This document shows positions 26,080 to 33,987 of a DNA stretch of 48,802 nucleotides, piece by piece; positions within the stretch are counted from its first letter, which is position 1, and every line of letters begins with the position of its first letter. Origin of the DNA: an uncultured Succiniclasticum sp. (GTDB taxonomy: Bacteria; Bacillota; Negativicutes; Acidaminococcales; Acidaminococcaceae); NCBI GenBank assembly GCA_900544275.1, contig UQUU01000011.1, positions 1 to 48,802 of the forward strand. Direction: 5' to 3'. The notes below the pieces were generated by a model that had not been told where the DNA came from, searched no databases, and was given only the letters and a program-made list of their open reading frames with translations. A program made the translations under genes and the position numbers.

Positions 26080-27042
26080 TTATTCAATGTGCTTCATGAT
26101 CAGTTGTTTTTGCTCTTCGATTTGTACCGCCAGACGGTTAAAATCATCATAGTATAATTCATGAACCACATATTCCGGTTCAATCAAATCAAAAATTTCA
26201 GCAATCCAGGGTTCCCGGAACGTACGGTGCTGATCAATATTGCAGACATGGTTCAGCAGCCGGGCGTCATTCTTTAACGTAGGTACCAGGGTGGGCACTT
26301 TTCTCTGATAATCTCCGGAAAGGGAACAACTCAGATGCACGCCTTTCACATAGTTTCGCAACTCGCCCAAATCTTTCAATATCTTACAAATATAAGCGAC
26401 CCCTTCTTTTTCTGTTTGCAGATCGGGATTCGTATTCATCAAATGTCCGGTATCCAGCATTAAACCTACATTGTTAAAATTCAGACTGGTCAGAAACTTC
26501 TCTGTCAGAGCGGGATCCGTCAAACGCAATCCCGGCCACCAGGTATTTTCAAACAGGGCCCACTTATCCTGCGGAATTTCCTTTTTGATCCGGTTGAATA
26601 CCCGGGCAAACATCTTGGTGATTTCCTCATCAGTATGAGCAAACTGCCAGGAATATTCTTCCGCCGGCGACACTTCTTCCACATGAAAGACCATGTATTC
26701 CGGATCTTCCATCAGAGCGGCCTGAATATTACGTTTTATCTGGAGCAGCCAGGCTCTTTTCTGCGTGCCCCCATAATACTCCCGCAACGCCTCTTCCGTG
26801 CCGAAAATCTGGAAAAGCCGTTCTTTATTATCTTTCCACAAATCATACCAGCAGGACCAGGAGCGCAGATGTACCCCTATTGTTTCTTCTTCAAACGAGC
26901 ACATATAGGGCTCACTGCGATAAACTAATAATTCAATCCCGTCCAACCCCAGGAACTGAAGGTATTCCCGCAGAGATTTGCCACTGCGCCTTATAGCCTC
27001 TTCATATCCCGGAACCGTGCAATAATTAAATAATTGTTTCAC
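26080..27042 (-). CDS. TIM-barrel protein of the sugar phosphate isomerase/epimerase (AP endonuclease 2) type
   Basis: A 320-residue protein. The pattern of a divalent-metal xylose-isomerase-like barrel is visible: GLDGIELLVY at the second strand, MVFHVEEVSP at the middle, LFENTWWPGLRL (metal Glu) and VGLMLDTGHLMNT (Asp and His), then VKGVHLSCSLSGDYQ (His) and YVVHELYYDD (final Glu). The substrate is unknown. I placed the start at a GTG (27042; encodes M-K-Q-L-F-N-Y) with GGAG 8 bases upstream, because relatives begin with this segment; the open frame extends to 27153 with sequence of no family likeness. It is 73 bases downstream of the DnaA-domain-I-like gene and probably cotranscribed. Confidence 0.7.
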   Translation of the reverse strand: MKQLFNYCTVPGYEEAIRRSGKSLREYLQFLGLDGIELLVYRSEPYMCSFEEETIGVHLRSWSCWYDLWKDNKERLFQIFGTEEALREYYGGTQKRAWLLQIKRNIQAALMEDPEYMVFHVEEVSPAEEYSWQFAHTDEEITKMFARVFNRIKKEIPQDKWALFENTWWPGLRLTDPALTEKFLTSLNFNNVGLMLDTGHLMNTNPDLQTEKEGVAYICKILKDLGELRNYVKGVHLSCSLSGDYQRKVPTLVPTLKNDARLLNHVCNIDQHRTFREPWIAEIFDLIEPEYVVHELYYDDFNRLAVQIEEQKQLIMKHIE

Positions 27043-27115
27043 GCTGCCATCTCCACAAGAAAACCCGGTTCGCCTTCCTGATACGGGAAACAGAACCGGG
27101 ATATCTTTAACAATC

Positions 27116-27514
27116 TTAAAATGCATCAGCGCCGCCAAACCCGGCGCCGCCAACTATACGTACATTGTCAACAGAAAAAGCGTCCATGATATCCTGGAGA
27201 TTTTCTTTCAGCAACAACGTGCGCAGGCGTTCGTTGCCGGATACCACCAGAAGATTTTTACCGGAGCGGTTAATATTCTGTAAAACGCTGAAACGTTTCG
27301 CAAATACTTCGTCTCCCACTTTCTTTTTCAGGGCAGCCAGACAGGCGGCCAATTCCGGCTTGCTCCTGGCAAAGCGTTCTTCCAAGGGAACAAACGTTGT
27401 GGTTGTCAAACAATGATTTACAACGTATTGCGGTTCCTCTTCCAACCTTCCCTGTCTGGACAAAATTACTTTTTCACTTACCGACTGCATAGAAATAGGC
27501 TCAATTACGGACAT
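27116..27514 (-). CDS. Small protein resembling a free-standing DnaA domain I
   Basis: A 132-residue protein without signal or membrane segment. Residues 1-60 show no similarity I recognise. Residues about 62-125 follow the layout of DnaA domain I almost without gaps: CLAALKKKVGDEVFAKRF in place of the CLARLQ...F helix, then LQ, the LLVVSGNERLR strand-loop where DnaA has LxLxxPNxF, then a helix ending LQDIMDAF and a final VRIVGG strand. DnaA itself would be about 450 residues with an AAA+ domain, which is absent. Such a fragment could bind DnaA or DnaB, but that is inference. The start at 27514 has AAGGAGG 8 bases upstream. Confidence 0.5.
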   Translation of the reverse strand: MSVIEPISMQSVSEKVILSRQGRLEEEPQYVVNHCLTTTTFVPLEERFARSKPELAACLAALKKKVGDEVFAKRFSVLQNINRSGKNLLVVSGNERLRTLLLKENLQDIMDAFSVDNVRIVGGAGFGGADAF

Positions 27515-27741
27515 GGTCAATACCTCCTTAACAATAACAGACACGGACAACCGATTTCATTTCCTGAATGACGTGAGAGTGAATGTGAGAGTCAGGAAGC
27601 ATGCACCTGTGAGAGAAGGAAATCCGGCGGTCAAAAGACAATACAGCGGGCCGCGTGTTTCCCAAGTACAAGCTTGAAAAATACTTTTAATAGAAATTAT
27701 TACTAATTTCTTTTTATTTATTAATGCTACCATTTATCAGG

Positions 27742-27865
27742 GTTTCTGTCAATTGATTCTCTACTGTTTCTATCAATTACTTTTCTGCGTTTCTGTCAAT
27801 TGCTTGCCTGCTGTTTCTATCAATTACTTTTCTGTTGTTTCTGTCAATTACTTTTCTGCGTTTCT
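27742..27865. repeat. Five tandem 23/24-bp repeats
   Basis: Units begin with GTTTCT at 27742, 27766, 27789, 27813 and 27837 (next at 27860), so the period is 24, 23, 24, 24, 23. On the minus strand each unit reads AGAAAC-nn-CAGAAAAGTAATTGAY or a close variant. The 24-base units encode an 8-residue repeat; the 23-base units shift the frame. Confidence 0.9.
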
Positions 27866-27872
27866 CGCTCAT
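27777..27872 (-). CDS. Octapeptide-repeat mini-protein (31 residues), possibly frameshifted
   Basis: The ATG at 27872 (AAAGGG about 7 bases upstream) opens a 31-residue basic peptide made of R-K-V-I-D-R-N-N-like repeats: KRRKVIDRN, NRKVIDRN, SRQAIDRN, then AEK and a stop. The stop comes from a repeat unit that is one base short. Adding one base would continue the same repeat (RKVIDRN, SREIDRN-like, then PDKW and a stop) for about 17 more residues. So it is a real repeat reading frame with a probable one-base slip, or one in which length change works as a switch. It lies after the BtuD-like gene. I do not recognise the family, and expression is unproven. Confidence 0.4.
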   Translation of the reverse strand: MSEKRRKVIDRNNRKVIDRNSRQAIDRNAEK

Positions 27873-28031
27873 TGCCGCGCCCTTTTCTGCTTGCAGAAAA
27901 AGGCAAACTCCACTTACCTGTAAAATAGTACCTGCACAATTATAATGACGCGATCCTGAAAAATGACACGATAGCAAGAAGAAACACGCGATATTGAAAA
28001 GCACGCAATGTTGAAAAGCACACGCATACGC

Positions 28032-28817
28032 TTATAATAAGTCCAAAGGAACCAGCGCCCGGATCCCGCCGGGTGTAATGGCATTTTCCGCTTTGACCCG
28101 GAATACGTCTTTCAATAAATCGATGTTGATCACCTCTGCCGGCGGTCCGTCTGCCACCATAGACCCCTGTTTCATTACCGCCACATGGTGCGCAAACTGC
28201 ACGGCCTGATTCAAATCGTGCAGGACCAGAACCACAGTAAGTCCCAGCTCCGCATTCAGTCGCTGCAGCAGCTTCATGACTTCCAATTGATGACTGATGT
28301 CCAGGTAGGTGGTCGGCTCATCCAAAAGCAGTACCTGCGGTTTCTGGGCCAGCGCCATGGCAATCCAGGCACGCTGCCGTTCACCGCCGGACAAGGTTTG
28401 CAGCGTGCGGGCCTGATAGTCCTTCAGATTGGCCTCCTGCAAAGCCCATTCGATACAATCCCGGTCTTCCGAAGAGGCTCCGCCAAAGAACTGGCGGTAA
28501 GGGAATCGCCCCATCGCAACCAGATCCCTTACGGTAATATCAGAAGGCGCCACAGGGGACTGAGTCAAAATCGCCAGCTTTTGCGCGAACTCCCGGTAGC
28601 TGTACGCCCCCACCTCTTTGCCTAAAAGGCGGATACAGCCGGCAGAAACGGGATTAATGCGGCAGATCGCTTTCAGCGTCGTACTTTTACCACACCCATT
28701 GGGACCGATGATCGCCGTAATTTTTGCTTTGGGTATGTCAAGATTAATATTATGTACAATGGTTTTGTGATCCAGCACAACGTCGAGACCATGTACTTCG
28801 ATCATCGTCTCCATCAC
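28032..28817 (-). CDS. ABC transporter ATP-binding protein, BtuD/FecE type
   Basis: A 261-residue ATPase of the iron-siderophore/heme/cobalamin importer class. Walker A GPNGCGKST, the Q-loop at ILTQSPVAP, signature LSGGERQR, Walker B VLLLDEPTTYLD and the His loop LVLHDLNQA are all present. Its ATG overlaps the permease stop by 4 bases. It forms a three-gene importer with the permease and lipoprotein upstream. Confidence 0.92.
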   Translation of the reverse strand: MMETMIEVHGLDVVLDHKTIVHNINLDIPKAKITAIIGPNGCGKSTTLKAICRINPVSAGCIRLLGKEVGAYSYREFAQKLAILTQSPVAPSDITVRDLVAMGRFPYRQFFGGASSEDRDCIEWALQEANLKDYQARTLQTLSGGERQRAWIAMALAQKPQVLLLDEPTTYLDISHQLEVMKLLQRLNAELGLTVVLVLHDLNQAVQFAHHVAVMKQGSMVADGPPAEVINIDLLKDVFRVKAENAITPGGIRALVPLDLL

Positions 28818-29842
28818 AGTTCCCTCCTTAACAGAAAGAGAAAGAACGGCGCTCCGATAAAGGCCATGATGATGCCTACCGGTAATTCCACCGGCGCAAA
28901 AACGACCCGGGCGAACGTGTCGCTGAGCGTCACTATGGCAACGCCTAAAATGGCGGCGCCCGGCACCAGATACCGGTAGTCAGAACCCAGGATCAAACGG
29001 GAAATATGGGGAATGACCAGCCCTACGAAACCCAAGAGGCCGACGACGCTGACAGCGCTGGCTGCCAAAAGAGCGGCAATGGCCGTAAGAACGATCCGTG
29101 TGATCTCTACATGGACGCCCAGCCCCTTGGCCATATCATCCCCCAATTGCAGGATATTTAAATAGTGCGAGCTGAGAACAGCTAATATCAGACCGACAAC
29201 CGCATAAGGCACAATGATGCTGACATGAGGCCAGCTGCGGGCCGCCAGGCCCCCTACCATCCACATTAAAGCCCCGTTTACCCGGTCGCTGTAAAAAATC
29301 AGCAGCCCCGAGATACCGGCGCCTAAAAAAGCAGATACGGCTACGCCGGCCAAAATAATACGAACTGGTTTAATACCATTTTTCCAGGCCAGGATATAAA
29401 TAGCAACGGCGGCGGCCATCGCGCCGACAAAAGCCACCGGCGTGATCAGGTACTCCAGTGCCGGAAATAAGATCATCACCGTAATACCGCTGATACCGGC
29501 CCCGGAAGAAATACCAATTATGTGAGGATCAGCCAGCGGATTGCGCATGACCGCCTGCAAAATACAGCCGGAAAGCGCCAGATTCATACCCACCAGTGCG
29601 CCGACGATCATCCGGGGCAACCGTATATTCCAGATGATCTGATCCTGAGGCGCAGCCTGCGGATGCAGCAAAATCGTAAAAATCTGAGACAAAGAAATAT
29701 CCGCAGCCCCTTTTGCTACGGATAAAAAGCAGCCGATTGCTGCCAGTATGACAAAAAGCGTCAGCATAAGCATACGCCAAAGCGTACGATCGATACCGAA
29801 ACGTTTTGCCTGCCCCGCTTCATTAACGTCCCTTTCCCCCAT
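28814..29842 (-). CDS. FecCD/BtuC-family ABC permease
   Basis: A 342-residue inner-membrane permease with about ten helices. Family marks are IRLPRMIVGALVGMNLALSG, LADPHIIGISSGAGISG (about 130), MWMVGGLAARSW and VGLLGFVGLVIPHISR with the L-loop that docks the ATPase. The family takes up cobalamin, heme or ferric siderophores. No riboswitch lies in front of this operon, so vitamin B12 is not specially favoured by regulation. Confidence 0.93.
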   Translation of the reverse strand: MGERDVNEAGQAKRFGIDRTLWRMLMLTLFVILAAIGCFLSVAKGAADISLSQIFTILLHPQAAPQDQIIWNIRLPRMIVGALVGMNLALSGCILQAVMRNPLADPHIIGISSGAGISGITVMILFPALEYLITPVAFVGAMAAAVAIYILAWKNGIKPVRIILAGVAVSAFLGAGISGLLIFYSDRVNGALMWMVGGLAARSWPHVSIIVPYAVVGLILAVLSSHYLNILQLGDDMAKGLGVHVEITRIVLTAIAALLAASAVSVVGLLGFVGLVIPHISRLILGSDYRYLVPGAAILGVAIVTLSDTFARVVFAPVELPVGIIMAFIGAPFFLFLLRREL

Positions 29843-29857
29843 AGAAACCTCCGGCCA

Positions 29858-30832
29858 TTAGTTAAACAGCTCCGGATACACGTCCTTCGCCATAAGTTTT
29901 ACCGCTTCCGGATACCGCAGACCCGGGTTCAGCAAAAACAGATTCTCCGGCAGCACATATACCTTCTGCTGCCTTACCGCACGCAACGCAACATAGGCCG
30001 GGTTGCCTTTGACATCGGCCTGTAAACGGCTTTCAATTTTTTCCCTGGCGCCCATAGACGTGATAAAAAGGATTTCCGGATCCTGCTCCACCAGGGCCTC
30101 AATACTATACGGCGTCCGTTCCGGGCTGCCTTCCACAGCTTTGGCTCCTCCGGCTACATTTTTGAAACCTAACAGTTTGGCGACTCCGCCGGCGATACTG
30201 TTCTCCAGTTCTACCGTCACCGTAGAGGGTGTGGCATGCAGGATCACGATTTTCTTATGTTCTCCCGCCGGAACTTTCGCCAGGATGCCCTGTACTTCCT
30301 GGTCCATCTTTTTATTCTGCTCCACGGCCGCTGCCTCATTGCCAAAAATTTTGCCTGTGATCAGCAACGCCTGTTTGATCTCGTCATAGGTTTTCGGCTG
30401 CAATACAACAGAGGGAATATGACTGGAATCCAGCATTTTAATAAACTTGTCATGCAGCTGCGCGTTTAAAATCACCAAATCCGGTTTCAGGCTCACGACT
30501 TTTTCCATACTGACATTATACACATGCCCTACTTCCGGTATGTTCAGCATAGAAGGAGGAATATCTTTTTCCTTGCCCGTGGGACGACCGACGATTTTAC
30601 CCCCAACCGTGTCTACATAACCCAAAAGAGAAGGTGCCAGAACAACCACACGTTCCGGTTTTTTCTGCAACGTGATCTTCCGGTTTTCAAAGTCGGTGAT
30701 CTCCGCAAATACCCCTGTACCCGCAGACGTCGTCTTGTCTCCCCCGCCGGTAGCCGCATTATCCGGCTTGCAACCGGCCAGAAGCAACACGGCCATACAT
30801 AAAACAGCCAACCAGATCCGCTGTAATCTCAT
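29858..30832 (-). CDS. Solute-binding lipoprotein, BtuF/FecB type
   Basis: A 324-residue class III periplasmic binding protein. The lipobox LLAGC (Cys21) ends the signal peptide. The fold's landmarks follow: KPERVVVLAPSLLGYVDTVG, GHVYNVSMEKVVSLKPDLVI (about 105-125), ATPSTVTVELENSIAGGVAK in the second lobe, and a C-terminal NLFLLNPGLRYPEAVKLM. It lies 15 bases upstream of the permease. The likely ligand is a corrinoid, heme or ferric siderophore. It lacks any residue I could use to choose between them. Confidence 0.9.
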   Translation of the reverse strand: MRLQRIWLAVLCMAVLLLAGCKPDNAATGGGDKTTSAGTGVFAEITDFENRKITLQKKPERVVVLAPSLLGYVDTVGGKIVGRPTGKEKDIPPSMLNIPEVGHVYNVSMEKVVSLKPDLVILNAQLHDKFIKMLDSSHIPSVVLQPKTYDEIKQALLITGKIFGNEAAAVEQNKKMDQEVQGILAKVPAGEHKKIVILHATPSTVTVELENSIAGGVAKLLGFKNVAGGAKAVEGSPERTPYSIEALVEQDPEILFITSMGAREKIESRLQADVKGNPAYVALRAVRQQKVYVLPENLFLLNPGLRYPEAVKLMAKDVYPELFN

Positions 30833-30849
30833 AATTTCATCCCGCTTTC

Positions 30850-30878
30850 TTGTTTTAAGCTCACTCTTACAGTATACT
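30850..30878 (+). promoter_or_regulatory. Promoter of the pseudouridine synthase gene
   Basis: TTGTTT (30850-30855) and TATACT (30873-30878) with 17-base spacing, facing the plus-strand gene. It lies inside the leader of the divergent importer operon. Confidence 0.45.
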
Positions 30879-30926
30879 GAATATGGTGAAAATACTGGTG
30901 CTTATATTACATATAAGTACGTTTAC

Positions 30927-30955
30927 ATAATAACACAGGTTACTAATAACGTCAA
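30927..30955 (-). promoter_or_regulatory. Promoter of the BtuFCD-like operon
   Basis: On the minus strand TTGACG (30950-30955) and TATTAT (30927-30932) are 17 bases apart, about 95 bases upstream of the lipoprotein ATG. Confidence 0.6.
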
Positions 30956-30969
30956 CGAAAGGGACCGTT

Positions 30970-31608
30970 ATGCTGGATATACGTTACGAAGATGAAGCTC
31001 TTCTGATCCTGGAAAAGCCGCCGGGCATTCTGGTACATCCTACTGCCAAAGACATTTCTGATACTCTCTATCATGAAGTAGAGGCTTATTACCGGAAAAA
31101 AGGCTGGTCGCTGCAACTGCACCCGGTCTCCCGTCTTGACCGCTACACGTCAGGGTTAGTGATTTTTGCCAAATTCCCTGAGATTCAAGGAAAACTCATC
31201 AAACAAGGCATCCAAAAAGACTATCTGGCGCTGATCACCGATCCTCTCCCCCGGGCCCATGGCCTGATCGATGCCCCTATCGCCCGTAAGCCGGGCAGCA
31301 TCATCGAAAGAGAGATACAGCCCACAGGCAAACCCTGCAAAACAGAATACTGGTTCCTGCAGAGCAATCCTGAGACCGGCATTACGCTGGTACGCTGCCG
31401 GCTTTATACGGGTCGTACCCATCAGATCCGCGTACATTTAGCCAGTATCGGCTGTCCCCTGTGGCAAGACGGTCTTTACGGGAAAGAAAAAGGACCTCAG
31501 CAGCGGCACGGTCTTCATTCTTATAAACTCTCCTTCCGCCATCCCTGGACCGGCGTACAAATCGAGGTCACGTCCGCATTACCGGAAGATTTGCGCAGGC
31601 AGCTCTAA
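30970..31608 (+). CDS. RluA-family pseudouridine synthase
   Basis: A 212-residue RNA-modifying enzyme. It has LLILEKPPGILVHPT at the start, the catalytic HPVSRLDRYTSGL motif with Asp57, KDYLALI, and RLYTGRTHQIRVHLASIGCP near 150. There is no N-terminal S4 domain, so it is the short type; the target (23S rRNA or tRNA) cannot be told. AAAGGG lies 6 bases before the ATG. Confidence 0.9.
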   Translation: MLDIRYEDEALLILEKPPGILVHPTAKDISDTLYHEVEAYYRKKGWSLQLHPVSRLDRYTSGLVIFAKFPEIQGKLIKQGIQKDYLALITDPLPRAHGLIDAPIARKPGSIIEREIQPTGKPCKTEYWFLQSNPETGITLVRCRLYTGRTHQIRVHLASIGCPLWQDGLYGKEKGPQQRHGLHSYKLSFRHPWTGVQIEVTSALPEDLRRQL

Positions 31609-31617
31609 AAGGCACTG

Positions 31618-31650
31618 CCGGCTCTCATAGTGAGATCCGGTTTCCTTTTC
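31618..31650 (+). terminator. Terminator of the pseudouridine synthase gene
   Basis: CCGGCTCTCA paired with TGAGATCCGG around a 3-base loop, followed by TTTCCTTTTCTT, directly after the stop codon. Confidence 0.8.
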
Positions 31651-31756
31651 TTACAAAGAGTCGGTTGGAAAGTGACGCGAAGAGGCGCCCTTGCGGCAAC
31701 AGTTCTTTGTACCATCAAATCTACTCCATAAAAATATACTAAAACAGCGTATGCTA

Positions 31757-31779
31757 TCCTGATATGTATGTGTTATAAT
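31757..31779 (+). promoter_or_regulatory. Extended -10 promoter of the aldolase gene
   Basis: TGTTATAAT at 31771-31779 (extended -10) with only a weak -35 element. It gives a leader of about 60 bases before the AAGGAGG of the aldolase gene. Confidence 0.5.
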
Positions 31780-31846
31780 AAAAATATCAATAAGCATGAC
31801 AACACACAGTATCGTACTATCTATTATCATAAGGAGGTTTGATTTT

Positions 31847-32776
31847 ATGCCATTGGTTGATTCCAAAGCAATGTTTAAGAAGGCCTACGAAGGCCACTAT
31901 GCCGTAGGGGCTTTCAATGTCAACAACATGGAGATTATTCAGGGAATCGTAGAGGCGGCGATTGAGGAAAAGGCGCCTCTGATCCTGCAAGTTTCCGCCG
32001 GCGCCCGCAAATATGCCAAACACATTTATCTGACCAAATTAGTGGAAGCGGCCGTAGAAGACACAGGGCTTCCGATTTGTCTGCACCTGGACCACGGCGC
32101 TGATTTTGAAATCTGCAAAGAGTGCGTGGACGGCGGCTTTACTTCCGTCATGATCGACGGCTCTAAATATCCTTTTGAAGAAAATATCGCCCTGACCAAG
32201 CGGGTGGTAGATTATGCGCACAGCAAAGGCGTAGTCGTTGAAGCGGAACTGGGCAAACTGGCCGGCGTAGAAGACGCTGTAAAAGTAAATACCAAAGACG
32301 CAACGTATACCGATCCTGATCAGGCCGTGGAATTTGTGGAGCGAACCGGCGTAGACAGTCTGGCCATCGCCATCGGTACCAGCCACGGCGCCTATAAATT
32401 TAAAGGTAAGCCGGAACTGGATTTTGCCCGTCTGGAAAAAATCACCAATTTACTGCCCAACTTCCCTCTGGTACTGCACGGCGCTTCTACCGTCATCCCT
32501 TCTTTTGTCGAAGAATGCAACAAATACGGCGGCAAGCTGGACGGCGCTCAGGGCGTTCCGGAAGACATGCTGCTGAAAGCTGGTCAATTCGGCGTTTGCA
32601 AAATCAACATCGATACGGACCTGCGTCTGGCTATGACAGCGTCCATTCGTAAATATTTTGTGGAACATCCTGCGGACTTTGATCCCCGGCAATACCTGGG
32701 GCCGGCCCGGGAAGCTATCAAAGCCATGGTCGCCCATAAAATGCGCGATGTTTTGAACTGCTCCGGCAAAGCCTGA
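31847..32776 (+). CDS. fba: Class II fructose-bisphosphate aldolase
   Basis: A 309-residue zinc-dependent aldolase that splits fructose 1,6-bisphosphate in glycolysis and gluconeogenesis. Metal and catalytic residues are visible: LHLDHG with Asp82 and His83, the Glu in EAELGKLAG (134), His180 in AIGTSHGAYK, His211 in LVLHGAST, and NIDTD near 260. AAGGAGG 9 bases upstream fixes the start at 31847. The YibE/F-like gene follows 26 bases after its stop and is probably cotranscribed. Confidence 0.94.
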   Translation: MPLVDSKAMFKKAYEGHYAVGAFNVNNMEIIQGIVEAAIEEKAPLILQVSAGARKYAKHIYLTKLVEAAVEDTGLPICLHLDHGADFEICKECVDGGFTSVMIDGSKYPFEENIALTKRVVDYAHSKGVVVEAELGKLAGVEDAVKVNTKDATYTDPDQAVEFVERTGVDSLAIAIGTSHGAYKFKGKPELDFARLEKITNLLPNFPLVLHGASTVIPSFVEECNKYGGKLDGAQGVPEDMLLKAGQFGVCKINIDTDLRLAMTASIRKYFVEHPADFDPRQYLGPAREAIKAMVAHKMRDVLNCSGKA

Positions 32777-32802
32777 TTTGATTCGGTTATCCAGGAGCCC
32801 TT

Positions 32803-33987
32803 ATGGTACATCTGTTTTCTTTGCTGCACGCATGCAAAAACATTATCTTGCACCAAAAATTATATCTTGCAACCTTGTTGGCGGCTTTATGCTATCTTTT
32901 TATCGGGCATATGTGGGCCGTAGAAGGCCTGCCGCCATCCATGACTCATGCGCAGGGTGGCGAGCCGGTCACCGCCACAGTCACTTCTATTCTCACAGAC
33001 ACCGATGCCGTACGTCCCAACATCGCGAAATTTAAACACATCCGCTTCACTGCTCAACTGACCGAAGGATCGGAAAAAGGCAGTACGGTCACCGTCTCCC
33101 AAAACAAGGCCGGCACCTATTATAGCAATCGTGAGGTGGCAGTGGGTGACAGAGTGTTAGTAATAAAAAATATCGAACACGCCGGAACCTGGGATTATGT
33201 AGAGCATCAGCGCAGCCATATCCTGTTGGGTATTCTGGTGATTTTTGCTCTTTGTATTCTCTGGTACGCAAAAGCCAAGGGATTCAATACCCTGCTTTCC
33301 CTTTTCTTCTGCATTGCCGCTATCTTTACGGTCTTTGTCCCGGCCATTTTATCCGGCAAGAATATTTATCTCTGGACCTTTCTCACTTGTACTGCCATTG
33401 TCAGCACCAACCTGCTGCTGGTCAACGGTTTCCATAAAAAAACCCTGGCTACCGCTCTTGGCTGCCTGTGCGGCATCTTGGTCGCAGCATTTACCAGCAT
33501 AGCCGCAGACAGCTTTCTGCATCTGACCGGCATCATTGACGAAGAGTCTGTCTATCTGCTTTTATTAAACAAGGAAAATCCCATCGATCTGCGGGCCATC
33601 GTCTTCAGCGCTATTATTATCGGCGCATTGGGCGCTATCATGGATGTGGCCATGGACATCGCCTCTGCTTTATACGAAATGAGTCAGAACGAAGAAATGC
33701 CGACCCGCCATACGTTGTGGCAGGCCGGCAATAATATCGGACGGGATATTTTAGGTATGATGTCCAACACTCTGGTATTGGCTTATATCGGCGGTTCTCT
33801 GACCGTAGTCCTGTTGTATGCGGCTTACACCTATTCGTTCGCCGCTCTGGTCAACCGGGAAATGGTTGTAGTGGAAATTCTACAGGCTATTATCGGCAGC
33901 TTTGGTATTTTATTTACCATCCCCTGTACTTCCTTTATCAGTTCCCGTCTCTACGCAAAACGTCGCCGTATCCGCAGAAGGCTTTAG
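32803..33987 (+). CDS. YibE/F-family membrane protein
   Basis: A 394-residue inner-membrane protein. It has one N-terminal helix (about 22-40), an extracytoplasmic beta-rich domain (about 50-140, ending GDRVLVIKN), then about seven helices containing the family features SAIIIGALGAIMDVAMDIAS and the RDILGMMSNTLVLAYIGGSL segment. The function is unknown. AGGAG is 5 bases before the ATG. Its last 50 bases overlap, on the opposite strand, the end of the MsbA-like gene, so there is no room for a terminator between the two convergent genes. Confidence 0.85.
   Translation: MVHLFSLLHACKNIILHQKLYLATLLAALCYLFIGHMWAVEGLPPSMTHAQGGEPVTATVTSILTDTDAVRPNIAKFKHIRFTAQLTEGSEKGSTVTVSQNKAGTYYSNREVAVGDRVLVIKNIEHAGTWDYVEHQRSHILLGILVIFALCILWYAKAKGFNTLLSLFFCIAAIFTVFVPAILSGKNIYLWTFLTCTAIVSTNLLLVNGFHKKTLATALGCLCGILVAAFTSIAADSFLHLTGIIDEESVYLLLLNKENPIDLRAIVFSAIIIGALGAIMDVAMDIASALYEMSQNEEMPTRHTLWQAGNNIGRDILGMMSNTLVLAYIGGSLTVVLLYAAYTYSFAALVNREMVVVEILQAIIGSFGILFTIPCTSFISSRLYAKRRRIRRRL

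Noticed and set aside
27742..27865. Evenly spaced 23/24-base repeats that might be taken for a CRISPR array.
   Set aside because: Units are directly adjacent with no unique spacers, no cas genes are near, and the repeat is in a coding frame.
30833..30969. Search for a cobalamin riboswitch in front of the BtuFCD-like operon.
   Set aside because: The intergenic space is only 137 bases and contains neither a B12 box nor the CCxCCACUGU element.
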